Notes under the pieces: generated by a model
What the model was told of the DNA's origin: nothing
Database searches by the model: none
The model's input: only the letters and a program-made list of their open reading frames with translations
NCBI GenBank assembly: GCA_018821985.1
Contig: JAHJKP010000007.1
Location: 1 to 64,000, forward strand
From: Pseudomonadota bacterium
GTDB lineage: Bacteria > Desulfobacterota > Desulfobulbia > Desulfobulbales > Desulfocapsaceae
Length of the DNA: 64,000 nt
Direction of reading: 5' to 3'
Part shown: positions 52,006 through 62,140 of the stretch, one piece after another
How positions within the stretch are numbered: position 1 is the stretch's first letter
Layout: every line of letters starts with the position of its first letter
Program-made: the position numbers and the translations under genes

Positions 52006-53403
52006 TCAGTCGGCAACGACGCGGTTGCGGCCCTCTTTTTTGGCCCGATAGAGAGCAGCATCGACCCTTTTGATCAGGCTCTCCTGGTCATCCCCTTCCC
52101 GGTACGATGTGACCCCAAGACTGATGGTAATCGCTACCTCTTGTTGCACCGCCAGACGAATGCGTTCCGCGACATTACGGGCCTCAGGAAGACTGGCATC
52201 CGGCAGGAGAATAAGAAATTCTTCCCCACCGAAGCGCACCTTGAGATCGATGTCGCGGAGCTCGCCTGCGGCCACTCTGGTGGTCTCCACCAGGATCAGA
52301 TCGCCGGCGTCATGGCCTTGGGTATCGTTGACTTTTTTAAAATGATCAATGTCAAACATGATCACGGAAAAAGGTGTCCCGGAGCGTTTCGCCCGGGCCA
52401 GATTGTCATCCACAATGATGCCCATGTGGCGGCGGTTGGCCAGGCCGGTGAGGGGGTCACGCAGGGACAGGGCGCGGGTCTCTTCGTAGAGGCGGGCGTT
52501 GTCGATGGCTATACCGATCTGGTGGCCGAGAGCAACGAGCAGATCCTTTTTCTCTTGCTCCACCTCGGTGTTGACCGGAAGGTAGAGGCAGAGAATGCCA
52601 ACCAGGAGATCTTTGGCCTTGAGCGGAATAATGATATGGCCATGAGCAGGAATCTCCGGGTATTGCAGGGTGTGGCGTGCATCCGTTTCCGAGTTGAGCG
52701 AGACAATGACCTCCCCGGTGCGGGCCGCCAGCCCGCAGAGACAGGTATCAACGTGGCATCGACGGTGATCAGCAAGAAAATGTGGCAATAGCATCTCCTG
52801 GTCATGTCCCACCTGATGCACCATGACCAGCTCTTCATCCTGGATCAGAAATAGAACACCCTTCTGCTCCAGGCCCAGCGTCTCGATCCCGGTGATGGCT
52901 TCCAGGACATCAGCCAATGTTTCATGCAGGTCTATGGATTGATTTACTTTTTGAGAGACATGATAGAGGATGGCCAACTCGGCATTTTTGCGGCGCAATT
53001 CCTCCTGCTCCTTTTTGCGCTGGATGGCATAAGCCATGGCGCGGACTAGGATTTCCCGTTCGACCTCTCCCTTGATCAGATAGTCCTGGGCCCCCATGGT
53101 AACCGCTTCCATGCCGATAGCCTCATCGGCCAGGCCGGTGAGGACGACAACGGGGGTGGATTGTGCCTTCTCCAGCAAGGTGGTAACGGTTGCAAGCCCC
53201 TGGCTGTCGGGCAGGCCAAGGTCGGTGAGAACGACATCGACATGCTGCTCGCGGATATATTCGAGGGCTCCACTCAACCGGTTGACATGGGCCAGCTCGA
53301 AGCAATAGAGCAGACCGCAGACAGACTCGATCATATCTTTGATGAGGAAGACATCATCGGGATCGTCTTCGATCAGGAGCACCTTGATAAGCTGATTCTT
53401 CAT
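52006..53403 (-). CDS. Receiver-GAF diguanylate cyclase
   Basis: 465 residues. The receiver (1-125) has its Asp in VVLTDLGLPDSQG, a GAF domain (about 155-300) has cysteines in CHVDTCLCGLAA, and the GGDEF domain (305-465) carries an active GGEEF signature. Five residues before it is an RxxD inhibitory site (RDID). It makes cyclic di-GMP under control of phosphorylation and a GAF ligand. It is the last gene of the four-gene signalling operon, 8 bases after the small receiver protein gene ends. Confidence 0.92.
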   Translation of the reverse strand: MKNQLIKVLLIEDDPDDVFLIKDMIESVCGLLYCFELAHVNRLSGALEYIREQHVDVVLTDLGLPDSQGLATVTTLLEKAQSTPVVVLTGLADEAIGMEAVTMGAQDYLIKGEVEREILVRAMAYAIQRKKEQEELRRKNAELAILYHVSQKVNQSIDLHETLADVLEAITGIETLGLEQKGVLFLIQDEELVMVHQVGHDQEMLLPHFLADHRRCHVDTCLCGLAARTGEVIVSLNSETDARHTLQYPEIPAHGHIIIPLKAKDLLVGILCLYLPVNTEVEQEKKDLLVALGHQIGIAIDNARLYEETRALSLRDPLTGLANRRHMGIIVDDNLARAKRSGTPFSVIMFDIDHFKKVNDTQGHDAGDLILVETTRVAAGELRDIDLKVRFGGEEFLILLPDASLPEARNVAERIRLAVQQEVAITISLGVTSYREGDDQESLIKRVDAALYRAKKEGRNRVVAD

Positions 53404-53410
53404 TTCTTCT

Positions 53411-53863
53411 TTATTCCTCAGTGGGCAAAGTCACGATCTCCAGCCAGTATTCGGTAAGAACCTGAATGGCCTTCAAAAATTCATTAAAGCAAACGGGCTT
53501 GCGGATAAAGGAGTTGACCCCGAGATCATAGGCCTTGGCAATATCTTCTGCCGCACCCGAGGTGGTCAGCACCACCACCGGGATCCGGCGCAGGGTAGGA
53601 TGGGATTTGATCTGCTTGAGCGCCTCCCTTCCGTCCATCTTCGGCATATTGAGATCAAGGAGTATCAAGGTCGGCCCGGGCGATACTGTCGGCTCCGTAT
53701 ACGACCCTCTTCGCAGAAGATAATCGAGGAGTTCCTCGCCGTTCTTGACCCTGAAGAGGGTATTGAGCAGGTGCGATTCCTCAAGGGCCTCCTGAGTGAG
53801 CAGGAAATCATCATCGTCATCCTCGGCAATGAGGATCACCACCGATTTTTTAGGACTGTCCAT
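53411..53863 (-). CDS. Single-domain response regulator (Rcp1-like)
   Basis: 150 residues from ATG 53863 (MDSPKKSVVILIAEDDDDDF), which has GGAAG upstream; an earlier start would add 22 residues. Asp in LILLDLNMPKMDG and KPV are the receiver hallmarks, and FLLTQEALEES is typical of phytochrome-partner regulators. It overlaps the end of the upstream kinase gene by 14 bases and is its probable phosphotransfer partner. Confidence 0.92.
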   Translation of the reverse strand: MDSPKKSVVILIAEDDDDDFLLTQEALEESHLLNTLFRVKNGEELLDYLLRRGSYTEPTVSPGPTLILLDLNMPKMDGREALKQIKSHPTLRRIPVVVLTTSGAAEDIAKAYDLGVNSFIRKPVCFNEFLKAIQVLTEYWLEIVTLPTEE

Positions 53864-56800
53864 GTTTTTCTTCCTTTTCCTGGGGTTGGAGGGGCAGGCT
53901 GATAATAAAGGTGGCACCCTCTCCGACACTGCTGCGTGCCGTTATGGTGCCGCCGTGGCGTTTGACAATTTTATCACATATGGCAAGGCCCATGCCGGTA
54001 CCCTCATACTCATCACGGGCGTGCAGCCGCTGAAAAGGGACAAAAATTCTGTCCAGATATTTTTCATCAAAACCGATACCGTTGTCTGCGACCCTGATCT
54101 CAGCCCAGCCGTCGACCGTTTCCGTGCCTGAGACTTTCACGGTGGGAACCTCGCCCGGTGGCTGATACTTGAGGCTGTTGGTAAGCAGATTCTGAAAGAG
54201 CTGGCGCATCTGCAGGCGGTCACCGCTTATCTGCGGCAGGCCTGCCACCTCCACCTGACCGTTGGACTGGATGAGAAGTTCTTCCAGATCGGAGAGGACC
54301 TCCCGAACAACTTCGCCTAGTTCAATGGGTTCAAAGGGCTTGCCCTTGGTAGTAATCCGGGAGAATTGCAGGAGTCCGTCGATGAGGGTCCGCATCCGGC
54401 CGGCGGCATTCTGCATCCGCTCCAGGTAGTCCAGGCTGCGCTCATCCAGGGACGGACCGCCATGTTTTTTGAGGCGATCGCCAAAGGCCATGATCTTGCG
54501 CAGCGGCTCCTGCAGATCATGGGAGGCAACATAGGCAAACTGCTGGAGCTCCTCGTTGCTGCGTTCAAGCTCCCGGGTGAAACGGTTGAGTTTCTCCTCC
54601 ACCTCCTTGCGGGCCCGGATGTCGCGGGCCACGCTGAGTACCAGCCTTCTGCCATCGACCTCGATGAGTTTGGCGTTGACATCAAGGGGAAGACGCGTCC
54701 CATCCCTACAGATATGGGCCGCCTCAAACTTGCAATGGCCCTGTTCCTCCATCTCCCGGGAACGGTCCGGGAAGGTTTCCGCAAACTCGGGGGCATCGAG
54801 ATCCTTGATATTGAGGGCCAGAAATTCATCCTTTGCGTAGCCGCGCACCCTGTAGGCCGCTTCATTGGCCTCGATAATATTACCATCCAGATCATGCAGG
54901 AGGATGGCATCGTTAGCCGCATCAAGGAGCTGGGCCTTGAGTTGGATTTCGTCTTCAAGCCGCTGCCGTTTCAGTTTCTGCCACATGGCGGACATGAACA
55001 GCGAAAGCTGCCGCACATCTCCGTCGTTGTACGGTTCCTGTTTGTTACCCACGCCGACCACGGCGACAACGGTATCGCCGTCAAACACCGGCACACTCAG
55101 ATGCCGGCTGAGGGGGAAATGGCCCTCCGGCAGTCCTTTTTTGTCTTTAATCCCCTGGTAATCGTTGTGGATAACGGGCTGACGTAAACGAACGCTGTCG
55201 GCCCAGATCCCTGCCGCCTCAAGGGGGTAATGTTGGGTTGGTATGGTTGTGCATTGTTCGCCCACCTTTTTTGACCAGGCATAGAGTTGCATGGTATTGG
55301 TATCGGCATTGATAAAGTGCAGATAGCCGACCATACTCCGGGTCAACATCACGGCCTCATCGAGCGCAAAGTCGGTGAGCCCTTCTTGTGATTCCCACTT
55401 TTGCTGGTTGAGATGCAGAAGGGCAGTCAACCGTTCCTCCTCCTGACGAAGGCGACGCTCCATTTCTTTCCGTTCGCTGATGTCCAGAACTGTTCCCATG
55501 AGGTGTGTTGGGGTGCCGGATTGGTCGACAAGAAGCTCACCCTGCTCAAGGACATCACGTTGGCTGCCGTCGGGCAAGATAATCCGGTGTTCAATTTTAT
55601 AGGGTTGTTTGCCGGTCATCGTCTTGTTGACTGCCTCAACCACCGCCTGTCGATCCTCCGGATGGATCGTTTCCATAAACGTATCATAGCTGGGCGTAAA
55701 GGATTGCGGCTCCCGGCCAAAGATCCGGAAGATCTCATCGGACCACCATATATGATTGGTGACGATATCCCAGTCCCAGTTACCGAGATGGGCAATGTTT
55801 TGCGCCCGGGTAAGACTGTGCTGGGCTTCACTCAGCTCTCTCGTGCGCTCCAGAACCCGGTCTTCCAGATCGTCATAGGCGGCTTGCAATGATTCTTCTG
55901 CATGGCGCCGCTGGAAAACCTCCAGCTGCAGGGTCTCGTTTTTTTCGTGCAATTCTTCCTGGGCCTGCAGGAGGTGTACAGTTCGCTCATCAAAGGCCAG
56001 GGCCAACTCTTCCAGTTCGTCGCCGGTGCCGACCGGACTACAGGGAATGCTATTTTGATTGGTGCCAGACGCACGCACCCTGGCACACAACTGCAGAATC
56101 GGCTGCGCCATCTGATTTCCCAAGCGGGAAGCAAGGAGGATCGCCAAAACAACGAAGACGGCGCTCAGCAACAACAGACGTAAGGCCGCATTGTAAACCG
56201 GTTGCATAAATTCGCTTTTGGGCATACCGATCTCAAAACTCAACCCTAAGGTATTCACATAGCCCCCCCCCCCATCTTTGTCATGCTGATGGCGCTTGGT
56301 AACGTATTTGCTGCCAGTTCGTTCATTGGCCGTGAAGAGTAGGGTCTTGCCTTGATAGAGCCTGTATACCTGGTCTGATTGCGGGGGAAGTATTTCTTTT
56401 AAGATGGCCCCCAGATCGACAAGCACGACCACTGCCCCCTGAGTTGTTTGATAATATTGGATAGGCTGCATGATCACGAGCTTCATCTCGTTTACGAGCA
56501 GATGAAAAGTCGGTGTTCCCATAGCCAAGGTGGTACGCAGATTGGGGTCCAGCAAATACTCGGGAGCTGCCTGCCCGGAGCTTGAATAGATGACCTCGCC
56601 TGCAAAATCGACGACCGTGGTTGCGGCAATAAAGGGGGTCTTGTTAAACTCCTGTACAAATTTAGGCAGATAAAGACTTCTTCCCTGGGGATCAACGAGA
56701 CTGTTGGTCATGAATCGATTTTTGCTGAGCTGTTCAATGTTCTGCCCCAGGAAGGAAAGACGCAGATCAAGTTCACGCAGATAGGCGTGCGCCAACGCAT

Positions 56801-56972
56801 CAAGAGAACGCATCTCTTTATCCGTGATCGTTTGCTGCAGGATCAGCGAAGTGGCGGCGATGCCGACCGCCAGGACCAGAACCACAAAGGTGATGAGCTG
56901 GCGGATCACTCTTCGGCGCAGCCCTTTGGTGACTCTATCCTTCGATTTCCTGAATAATGCGTTTTTTTCCAT
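53850..56972 (-). CDS. Large membrane sensor histidine kinase (cache-PAS-GAF-PAS)
   Basis: About 1040 residues from ATG 56972, whose AAGGAAGG site is close; ATG 57014 is an alternative. An N-terminal helix, a periplasmic sensor of about 220 residues, a second helix and a HAMP-like coil come first. PAS (FGREPQSFTPSYDTF), GAF (YLHFINADTNTMQLYAWSKK) and a second PAS (LDGNIIEANEAAYRVRGY) follow. HisKA has phosphoacceptor His in YVASHDLQEPLRKI, and HATPase has NLLTNSLKYQ and EGTGMGLAICDKIV. It is coupled to a small receiver protein and lies just downstream of a dual solute-binding protein gene, so it may read ligand binding by that protein. Confidence 0.9.
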   Translation of the reverse strand: MEKNALFRKSKDRVTKGLRRRVIRQLITFVVLVLAVGIAATSLILQQTITDKEMRSLDALAHAYLRELDLRLSFLGQNIEQLSKNRFMTNSLVDPQGRSLYLPKFVQEFNKTPFIAATTVVDFAGEVIYSSSGQAAPEYLLDPNLRTTLAMGTPTFHLLVNEMKLVIMQPIQYYQTTQGAVVVLVDLGAILKEILPPQSDQVYRLYQGKTLLFTANERTGSKYVTKRHQHDKDGGGGYVNTLGLSFEIGMPKSEFMQPVYNAALRLLLLSAVFVVLAILLASRLGNQMAQPILQLCARVRASGTNQNSIPCSPVGTGDELEELALAFDERTVHLLQAQEELHEKNETLQLEVFQRRHAEESLQAAYDDLEDRVLERTRELSEAQHSLTRAQNIAHLGNWDWDIVTNHIWWSDEIFRIFGREPQSFTPSYDTFMETIHPEDRQAVVEAVNKTMTGKQPYKIEHRIILPDGSQRDVLEQGELLVDQSGTPTHLMGTVLDISERKEMERRLRQEEERLTALLHLNQQKWESQEGLTDFALDEAVMLTRSMVGYLHFINADTNTMQLYAWSKKVGEQCTTIPTQHYPLEAAGIWADSVRLRQPVIHNDYQGIKDKKGLPEGHFPLSRHLSVPVFDGDTVVAVVGVGNKQEPYNDGDVRQLSLFMSAMWQKLKRQRLEDEIQLKAQLLDAANDAILLHDLDGNIIEANEAAYRVRGYAKDEFLALNIKDLDAPEFAETFPDRSREMEEQGHCKFEAAHICRDGTRLPLDVNAKLIEVDGRRLVLSVARDIRARKEVEEKLNRFTRELERSNEELQQFAYVASHDLQEPLRKIMAFGDRLKKHGGPSLDERSLDYLERMQNAAGRMRTLIDGLLQFSRITTKGKPFEPIELGEVVREVLSDLEELLIQSNGQVEVAGLPQISGDRLQMRQLFQNLLTNSLKYQPPGEVPTVKVSGTETVDGWAEIRVADNGIGFDEKYLDRIFVPFQRLHARDEYEGTGMGLAICDKIVKRHGGTITARSSVGEGATFIISLPLQPQEKEEKHGQS

Positions 56973-57016
56973 TACCTTCCTTAACGGTGGAGTCATTGCT
57001 CTAGGCGCCAGCATCT

Positions 57017-59137
57017 TTACTCGTTGAAATTCGCCACACCAAGATCCTCTTCGCTCAGGGCATCATGCCGCTCTTTGGTAAATGGCGGCAAATACTCCTT
57101 TACCACACCTTCATGACGGGGAATCTGCTCCAGAGCCCGCACGATGGAATCCGGAGCAAGATCACCACTGTTTTTCACCCCCCTGAACAAGAGGCAAACG
57201 AGGTCATAGGCCTGGGCTGCGGGATCAATCATGGTATCGTGTTTTGACACATTTACATGATAGCGGTCCTGGTAGTGCGCAATGAACTCCTTCTTTTTCT
57301 GGCCCCTATTCGCGGCAGCAGAAAGGGTTTGCACATAGCGTACATCTAGCGGTTCGTCGTTTTGCGCCCTGATCTTTTCCAACTCAGCACTGATGTTGCC
57401 GCCAAGGAGAAAGAGAGATGCTCTGCCGGAAAGCCTCATCAGATCGCGGACAACAGTGGCAACCTCTTCATTTTCTGCAGCCAGGATAATGACTCCGGCC
57501 CCGGTTTGCAGCAGACGTTGCAGTTGCGGCAGCATGCTGTCCTGCTCCTTATCAAAGGATTCGACGGCGCAGGGTTTCATTCCTTTTGCGGCAAGAGATG
57601 CCGTTAAGCCCTTACGGGCACTCACTCCCCAGGCCGTATTTTCAAGCAAGAACCCAATGTGCGGGGAAATCTCCAGTCCCTTTTTCAGCAATAATGGGCC
57701 GGCCATGTCATCCTGGGCTGCGATACGGAAGACATAATTTGGCTGGTAACCATTTTTCACAATCTCTGAGGCAGAGGCCCACGGCACAAGATAGACAATC
57801 TTCTGCTCATGGATCAGATCAAGGAGGGCAAGTGAAACCGGGCTTTGTTGGCCGCCAACAACTGCCAGTAGATTGGGGATGGCGCTGAACCTCTTGACAT
57901 TTTTCCGAGCCCGGGCAGCGATACCGGAGTGGTCCATGGCCAGGATGCGTACCGGCTTGCCGAAGAGTCCGCCACCCTGATTAATCTCGTCCAGCGCCAT
58001 TTCCATGCCGCGCTTGATGGCCAGACCTGTTTGTGATGAGGCAAGGCTCAGGTCGGCGTTGAGACCGACAATAAACCCATCCTGGTTGCGCTGAGGGTAT
58101 TTTTGGTTGAGATACTGTTCGGTCCTGGCGAGGATCTCATCACCGATAACATACCGGTACTTTTCAGTGATGTAGGCGGTTGCCTCCCGAAAACGTACGA
58201 CCTCCTCCGCTGAGAGGGAGTCAATGTGCGTGCCGGTTTTTTTAATGCCTTCCAGAAACACTGCTTCCCTGGCCTGGGTTTCAAGGCGCTCAAAGGAGGT
58301 GAGCTCCCGCGCGGTGGCGGACAAGATCTCCTGAAGGTCCAAGGGCAATTGTTCATACACTTTTTTACTGAAGGAAAGAACATAGCAGAGGTAGGCATGA
58401 TTGCTGAGGATCAGGTGGGATTGCACCTTATGGAAACGCATGTTGTAAATGGCCACCAGCGGATTTTCCTGGCCATCGACCACCCCATCCTTCAAGGCCT
58501 GATAGGTCTGATGAAAATCGATGGGAATGGGATTAGCGCCAAAGGCCTTGAACTGATCGAGAATGATCTGGCTTGCCATGACCCGGATATTCAGACCGGA
58601 AAAGTCTTCCGGGCCGTGGATGGGTTTGTTGGCGGTAAAGTGTTTGAAGCCGTTCTCCCAGAAGGTGACACCGATCAGGCCATGGGCGGGGAGCTGATCC
58701 AGGAGGAGCCCCCCCACCTCGCCATCGAGCAGGGCATAGGCGTCCTCCCGGCTAGGAAAGAGAAAGGGCAGGTCGGCATACTGCATGGCCGGTACCAGGG
58801 TGCTCATCTTGGCCGTGGGAGTGAGTACGATATCCAGTTTCCCGTCCCGTGCCATCTCCATCATCTGCAGATCATTGCCCAGAGCCTGATTGGGGAAAAC
58901 CTCAACAAGCAGCCGGCCGTTGGATCGTTGCCGAACCAAGGCGGCAAATTTCACGGCAGCCACATGCATGGCGCTGTCTTCGGTGATGTTGTGGCCAAAG
59001 CGTAGGGTATAGGACTGTTGTCTTTGCGGTTGAGATCCTGAGTCTTCCCGGTTTTTCAGGAATAAGACGAGCAGGAGTATACCCATGAGTGCCAGGATAA
59101 CCGCCCCAACAATACCGAATCTCAGCCTTTTACCCAT
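57017..59137 (-). CDS. Fused DctP-type and LivJ-type periplasmic solute-binding protein
   Basis: 706 residues, one N-terminal membrane anchor (8-28) followed by two unrelated binding-protein folds. Residues 42-350 are a TRAP-type DctP protein (RFGHNITEDSAMHVAAVKFA, QALGNDLQMMEMARDGKLDI, VDGQENPLVAIYNMRFHKV). Residues 360-690 are an ABC branched-chain amino acid type receptor (GLNADLSLASSQTGLAIKRG, MEMALDEINQGGGLFGKPV, VVGGQQSPVSLALLDLIHEQ). No transporter membrane genes lie near; instead a sensor kinase, receiver and cyclase follow 2 bases on. It is probably a dual-ligand sensor subunit. An AGAGGA lies before the ATG. Confidence 0.88.
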   Translation of the reverse strand: MGKRLRFGIVGAVILALMGILLLVLFLKNREDSGSQPQRQQSYTLRFGHNITEDSAMHVAAVKFAALVRQRSNGRLLVEVFPNQALGNDLQMMEMARDGKLDIVLTPTAKMSTLVPAMQYADLPFLFPSREDAYALLDGEVGGLLLDQLPAHGLIGVTFWENGFKHFTANKPIHGPEDFSGLNIRVMASQIILDQFKAFGANPIPIDFHQTYQALKDGVVDGQENPLVAIYNMRFHKVQSHLILSNHAYLCYVLSFSKKVYEQLPLDLQEILSATARELTSFERLETQAREAVFLEGIKKTGTHIDSLSAEEVVRFREATAYITEKYRYVIGDEILARTEQYLNQKYPQRNQDGFIVGLNADLSLASSQTGLAIKRGMEMALDEINQGGGLFGKPVRILAMDHSGIAARARKNVKRFSAIPNLLAVVGGQQSPVSLALLDLIHEQKIVYLVPWASASEIVKNGYQPNYVFRIAAQDDMAGPLLLKKGLEISPHIGFLLENTAWGVSARKGLTASLAAKGMKPCAVESFDKEQDSMLPQLQRLLQTGAGVIILAAENEEVATVVRDLMRLSGRASLFLLGGNISAELEKIRAQNDEPLDVRYVQTLSAAANRGQKKKEFIAHYQDRYHVNVSKHDTMIDPAAQAYDLVCLLFRGVKNSGDLAPDSIVRALEQIPRHEGVVKEYLPPFTKERHDALSEEDLGVANFNE

Positions 59138-59599
59138 ACGGTTTCATCCTCTTTCCCCGCCATTCCCACAACGAGAGAAACAACATTTTTTCTTATCCAT
59201 CGGGATCTACCTTCAAGAACATTTCAGCACCCCTGATGATTGACGAGGCCCGCGACCGCTTGCCTGCCTTCTCAAATCTCTCCGGACATGTGCACCCCGT
59301 AGGCAAGCCGCTTGAGCGGGCGAGTTCGAATCTCTGCAGGTCACTCGTGATTCAATCCCATGGTCATTGAGTTCATCTATGCGCTCAGAATAACATATGT
59401 TTCCGCAATTATGAACTGATTAATAAGGCTTCAGCTTTGCTTGAGATCAGGTTGGCCTAATTCAAAGCTATGGCAGGACGTTCCGTACTCGGGCAGGAAC
59501 AAAGGGCGAACCGTTTAAGGGCAACGCAGAGATGGTGGTGTTTGCGGAGGATAATATACAGGGGGGAGGTTGCCGCAATCGCCCCGGCCCACCCTAACA

Positions 59600-59750
59600 A
59601 AAGGATCATTCTGAATCGACCTGGCTGCAGGATTCTCCTTCAACATTTTGAGGCCTTAAAGCTCTCCATCACCGCCATCTGCAGGTCCATCAAAATCAGG
59701 TCCGGGCAGACAGGGGAACAAACTTCTTTGGACACCGCCCATCAACCATG
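59600..59750 (-). pseudogene. Receiver-domain (response regulator) remnant
   Basis: On the minus strand the frame reads CPDLILMDLQMAVMESFKAS, which is the phospho-Asp region of a receiver domain (usual: DLILMDLQMPVMDGFEA). A frameshift follows and the next part, KMLKENPAARSIQ, continues the domain in another frame. No intact start or rest of the domain is left. It lies upstream of the signalling operon and may be a decayed relative. Confidence 0.6.
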
Positions 59751-59979
59751 ATATCTTCTCTTTGAGTTTCATTGGCCTTCTTCTTCGTCTTTGTTTTGGC
59801 GGCAACCAGACAACACAATAAAATTTTAAGAACTCTCTACCATTTCAAGGCATTATCAGAGATAATAGAGCAAAGACAGTCTCGCAAGAGACTCTCCAGA
59901 TATAACATCTTCAGATTAAAAAATTGCATTAGTCATCAACATATTCAAGTCCGCCCTCCCCTCCTTGTACAACGGGGGA

Positions 59980-60009
59980 GCAAACTTCCTTCCCAAGGAG
60001 GCAGTTTGC
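59980..60009 (+). promoter_or_regulatory. Bulged hairpin in the maeA leader
   Basis: Stem of 12 bp: GCAAACT (59980-59986) with 60003-60009 and TCCTT (59987-59991) with 59995-59999, with a 3-base bulge. It is about 130 bases before maeA. No T run follows, so it could be a leader structure or chance. The rest of 59138-60142 holds no supportable gene apart from the receiver remnant. Confidence 0.35.
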
Positions 60010-60142
60010 AATGAGAAAACATTTTAGCCTTGAATACAATTTCTCAGTCGGAGACTACTGAACCTTAAAAGTATTCAGTGATTTTTTTCTTCCACAGGCG
60101 GAATACAGCCAGTAAATTCTTCCACATTTGAGGAACAAGACT

Positions 60143-61876
60143 ATGGCGGAAAATTTTTATCATTTTGAGTATGACGAATACGGGAATACCAAGGCAATTA
60201 GGATAGCTGCCCGGGGTATGAGTATCCAGGCCAATAATTTTACCAACAAGGGTACCTCCTTTTCCGAAGCGGAGCGCGAGCAGCTGAAGCTCTCAGGCCT
60301 GCTCCCTCCGGCTGTTCGCTCTCTGCAAAGCCAGGTGCAAAATTCCTTGAATATCGTCAACAATAAAGCGACTGATATTGAGAAATTTATTTATGTCCGC
60401 TCCCTCTATGACCGTAACGCCACACTTGCCCATGCCCTCATCGCTGAAGATCTGGAACACCTGATGCCCATCATCTATACACCGACAGTAGGCATTGCCT
60501 GCCAGAAGTATTCCTCCATGTTTCGCATGGCAAACGGCCTCCATTTCTATCCCGGCAACATTGACCATGCTGAAGAGATTCTCGAAGTATACGGCAGCCG
60601 GGACATCAGGGTCGCGGTGGTAACCGACAACCAGGGTATTCTCGGCATTGGAGATCAGGGTGCCGGCGGCATTGCCATCTGTCTCGGCAAACTCATGCTC
60701 TATACTCAGGGAGCAGGTATCGCCCCCTGGCACTGCCTCCCCATCTCCCTGGATGTGGGAACCAACAATAAAGAACTCCTCAATGATCCGGACTACCTCG
60801 GCTGGCGTCACCCCCGTCTTGAGGGCGACGATTACATCAACTTTGTGCAGCGTTTTGCCAGGGCATTCAAGACGGTATACCCCAATGCCCTCTGTCAGTG
60901 GGAAGACTTTTCAAAACAGAATGCCTTTGCCATCCGCGATGCCTATCTCCACGACCTGATTTCCTTCAACGATGATATTCAGGGAACCGGAGCTATCACC
61001 CTGGCCGCCATCCTTACTGCCTTGAAAATTAAAAAAGAGGCCCTGATAGATCAGATTTTTCTTGTTCATGGGGCAGGAGCCGGAGGGGTTGGCATTGCAG
61101 AGCAGATTGAGACAGCCCTGCTGGCTGATGGCCTCAGCACAGAAGAGGCCAGAGCCAGGATCTTTGCCCTGGACAGCCATGGTGTTCTCACCACCGATCG
61201 GAACCTGGAGCCCTATAAAGGAAAATTCGCCAAAGATCCACACTCCCTGAGCTGGCTGAAGAATAAGGAAGACAACACCCTCCTCAATGCAATTATCAAC
61301 GAAAAGGTAACCGTCCTCATCGGCACCTCAGGTCGGGCAGGATGTTTCACCGAGGAAGTGGTCAAGGCAACACTGGCCAACACCAACAGGCCTGTCATTT
61401 TTCCATTAAGCAACCCCACGACCTATGCCGAGGCCTTGCCGGAGGACATCCATCGCTGGACCCAGGGAAAGGCATTGATCGCTACCGGCAGTCCATTTCC
61501 CCCCGTTAATGGTACGCGTATTGGTCAGTGCAATAATGTTTTCATTTTTCCAGGCGTGGGCCTGGGGATACTTGCCTCAGGCACAAGAGAGGTTCTCCCC
61601 TCCTTTTTTACGGCTGCGGCACGGGCTGTAGCAGAGATGGTTTCTCAAGGAGATCGAGATAAAGGAATTCTGACACCAGCGGTGGCCCAACTGCGTAAGG
61701 TGTGCAGGCAGGTTGCCGTGGCAGTTGGCAAGGCAGCCATCACGGATGGCGTCAGCGGTCTCTGCGTTTACAGTCAGTTTCAGCATGATAATGATCCTGA
61801 ACGACTAATGACCCTTGTTGAAAAAATGCAGTGGCGACCGACCTATTTACCCTTAGTGGCTCAAGGTCCCATTTAA
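60143..61876 (+). CDS. maeA: NAD-dependent malic enzyme
   Basis: 577 residues from ATG 60143 (MAENFYHFEYD), with GAGGA eight bases upstream. The catalytic Tyr region IIYTPTVGIACQKYS, the metal-binding FNDDIQGTGA, the dinucleotide fold VHGAGAGGVGIAEQ and GTSGRAGCFTEEVV, and the LSNPTTYAEALPED segment are all present. It oxidises malate to pyruvate and CO2. Single gene with its own leader; the following sdh operon shares the C4-acid pathway. Confidence 0.93.
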   Translation: MAENFYHFEYDEYGNTKAIRIAARGMSIQANNFTNKGTSFSEAEREQLKLSGLLPPAVRSLQSQVQNSLNIVNNKATDIEKFIYVRSLYDRNATLAHALIAEDLEHLMPIIYTPTVGIACQKYSSMFRMANGLHFYPGNIDHAEEILEVYGSRDIRVAVVTDNQGILGIGDQGAGGIAICLGKLMLYTQGAGIAPWHCLPISLDVGTNNKELLNDPDYLGWRHPRLEGDDYINFVQRFARAFKTVYPNALCQWEDFSKQNAFAIRDAYLHDLISFNDDIQGTGAITLAAILTALKIKKEALIDQIFLVHGAGAGGVGIAEQIETALLADGLSTEEARARIFALDSHGVLTTDRNLEPYKGKFAKDPHSLSWLKNKEDNTLLNAIINEKVTVLIGTSGRAGCFTEEVVKATLANTNRPVIFPLSNPTTYAEALPEDIHRWTQGKALIATGSPFPPVNGTRIGQCNNVFIFPGVGLGILASGTREVLPSFFTAAARAVAEMVSQGDRDKGILTPAVAQLRKVCRQVAVAVGKAAITDGVSGLCVYSQFQHDNDPERLMTLVEKMQWRPTYLPLVAQGPI

Positions 61877-62140
61877 CTTTGGAAAAGGATAACTGCTGAG
61901 CGCAAATAAGTATTGATAAGCATACGCCGCTATTTTATAGACAATTTCATTCTGTAGAGTCGCTGAGAAAATATTTTTCTGTTTCTCGCGCGCCTTAGGT
62001 ATCCCTGCGGGAGCTTAGTCGTTAATTTGTGGTATCGCACTGCTGCAAACAGTAATGTAATTTTACTCTCTTTGGCAACTATCATTAAAGGAAACTGTGA
62101 TCTTCACCCCTTTCAAGAGGGTGATTTTTGCGAGGTGAAA

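Noticed and set aside
59310-59350. T-arm-like GAGTTCGAATCTC stretch, possible tRNA fragment
   Set aside because: No acceptor, D or anticodon arms can be built around it.
59470-60014. Two plus-strand frames (93 and 80 codons) upstream of maeA
   Set aside because: The first is antisense to the receiver remnant. Neither has a ribosome site or recognisable product.
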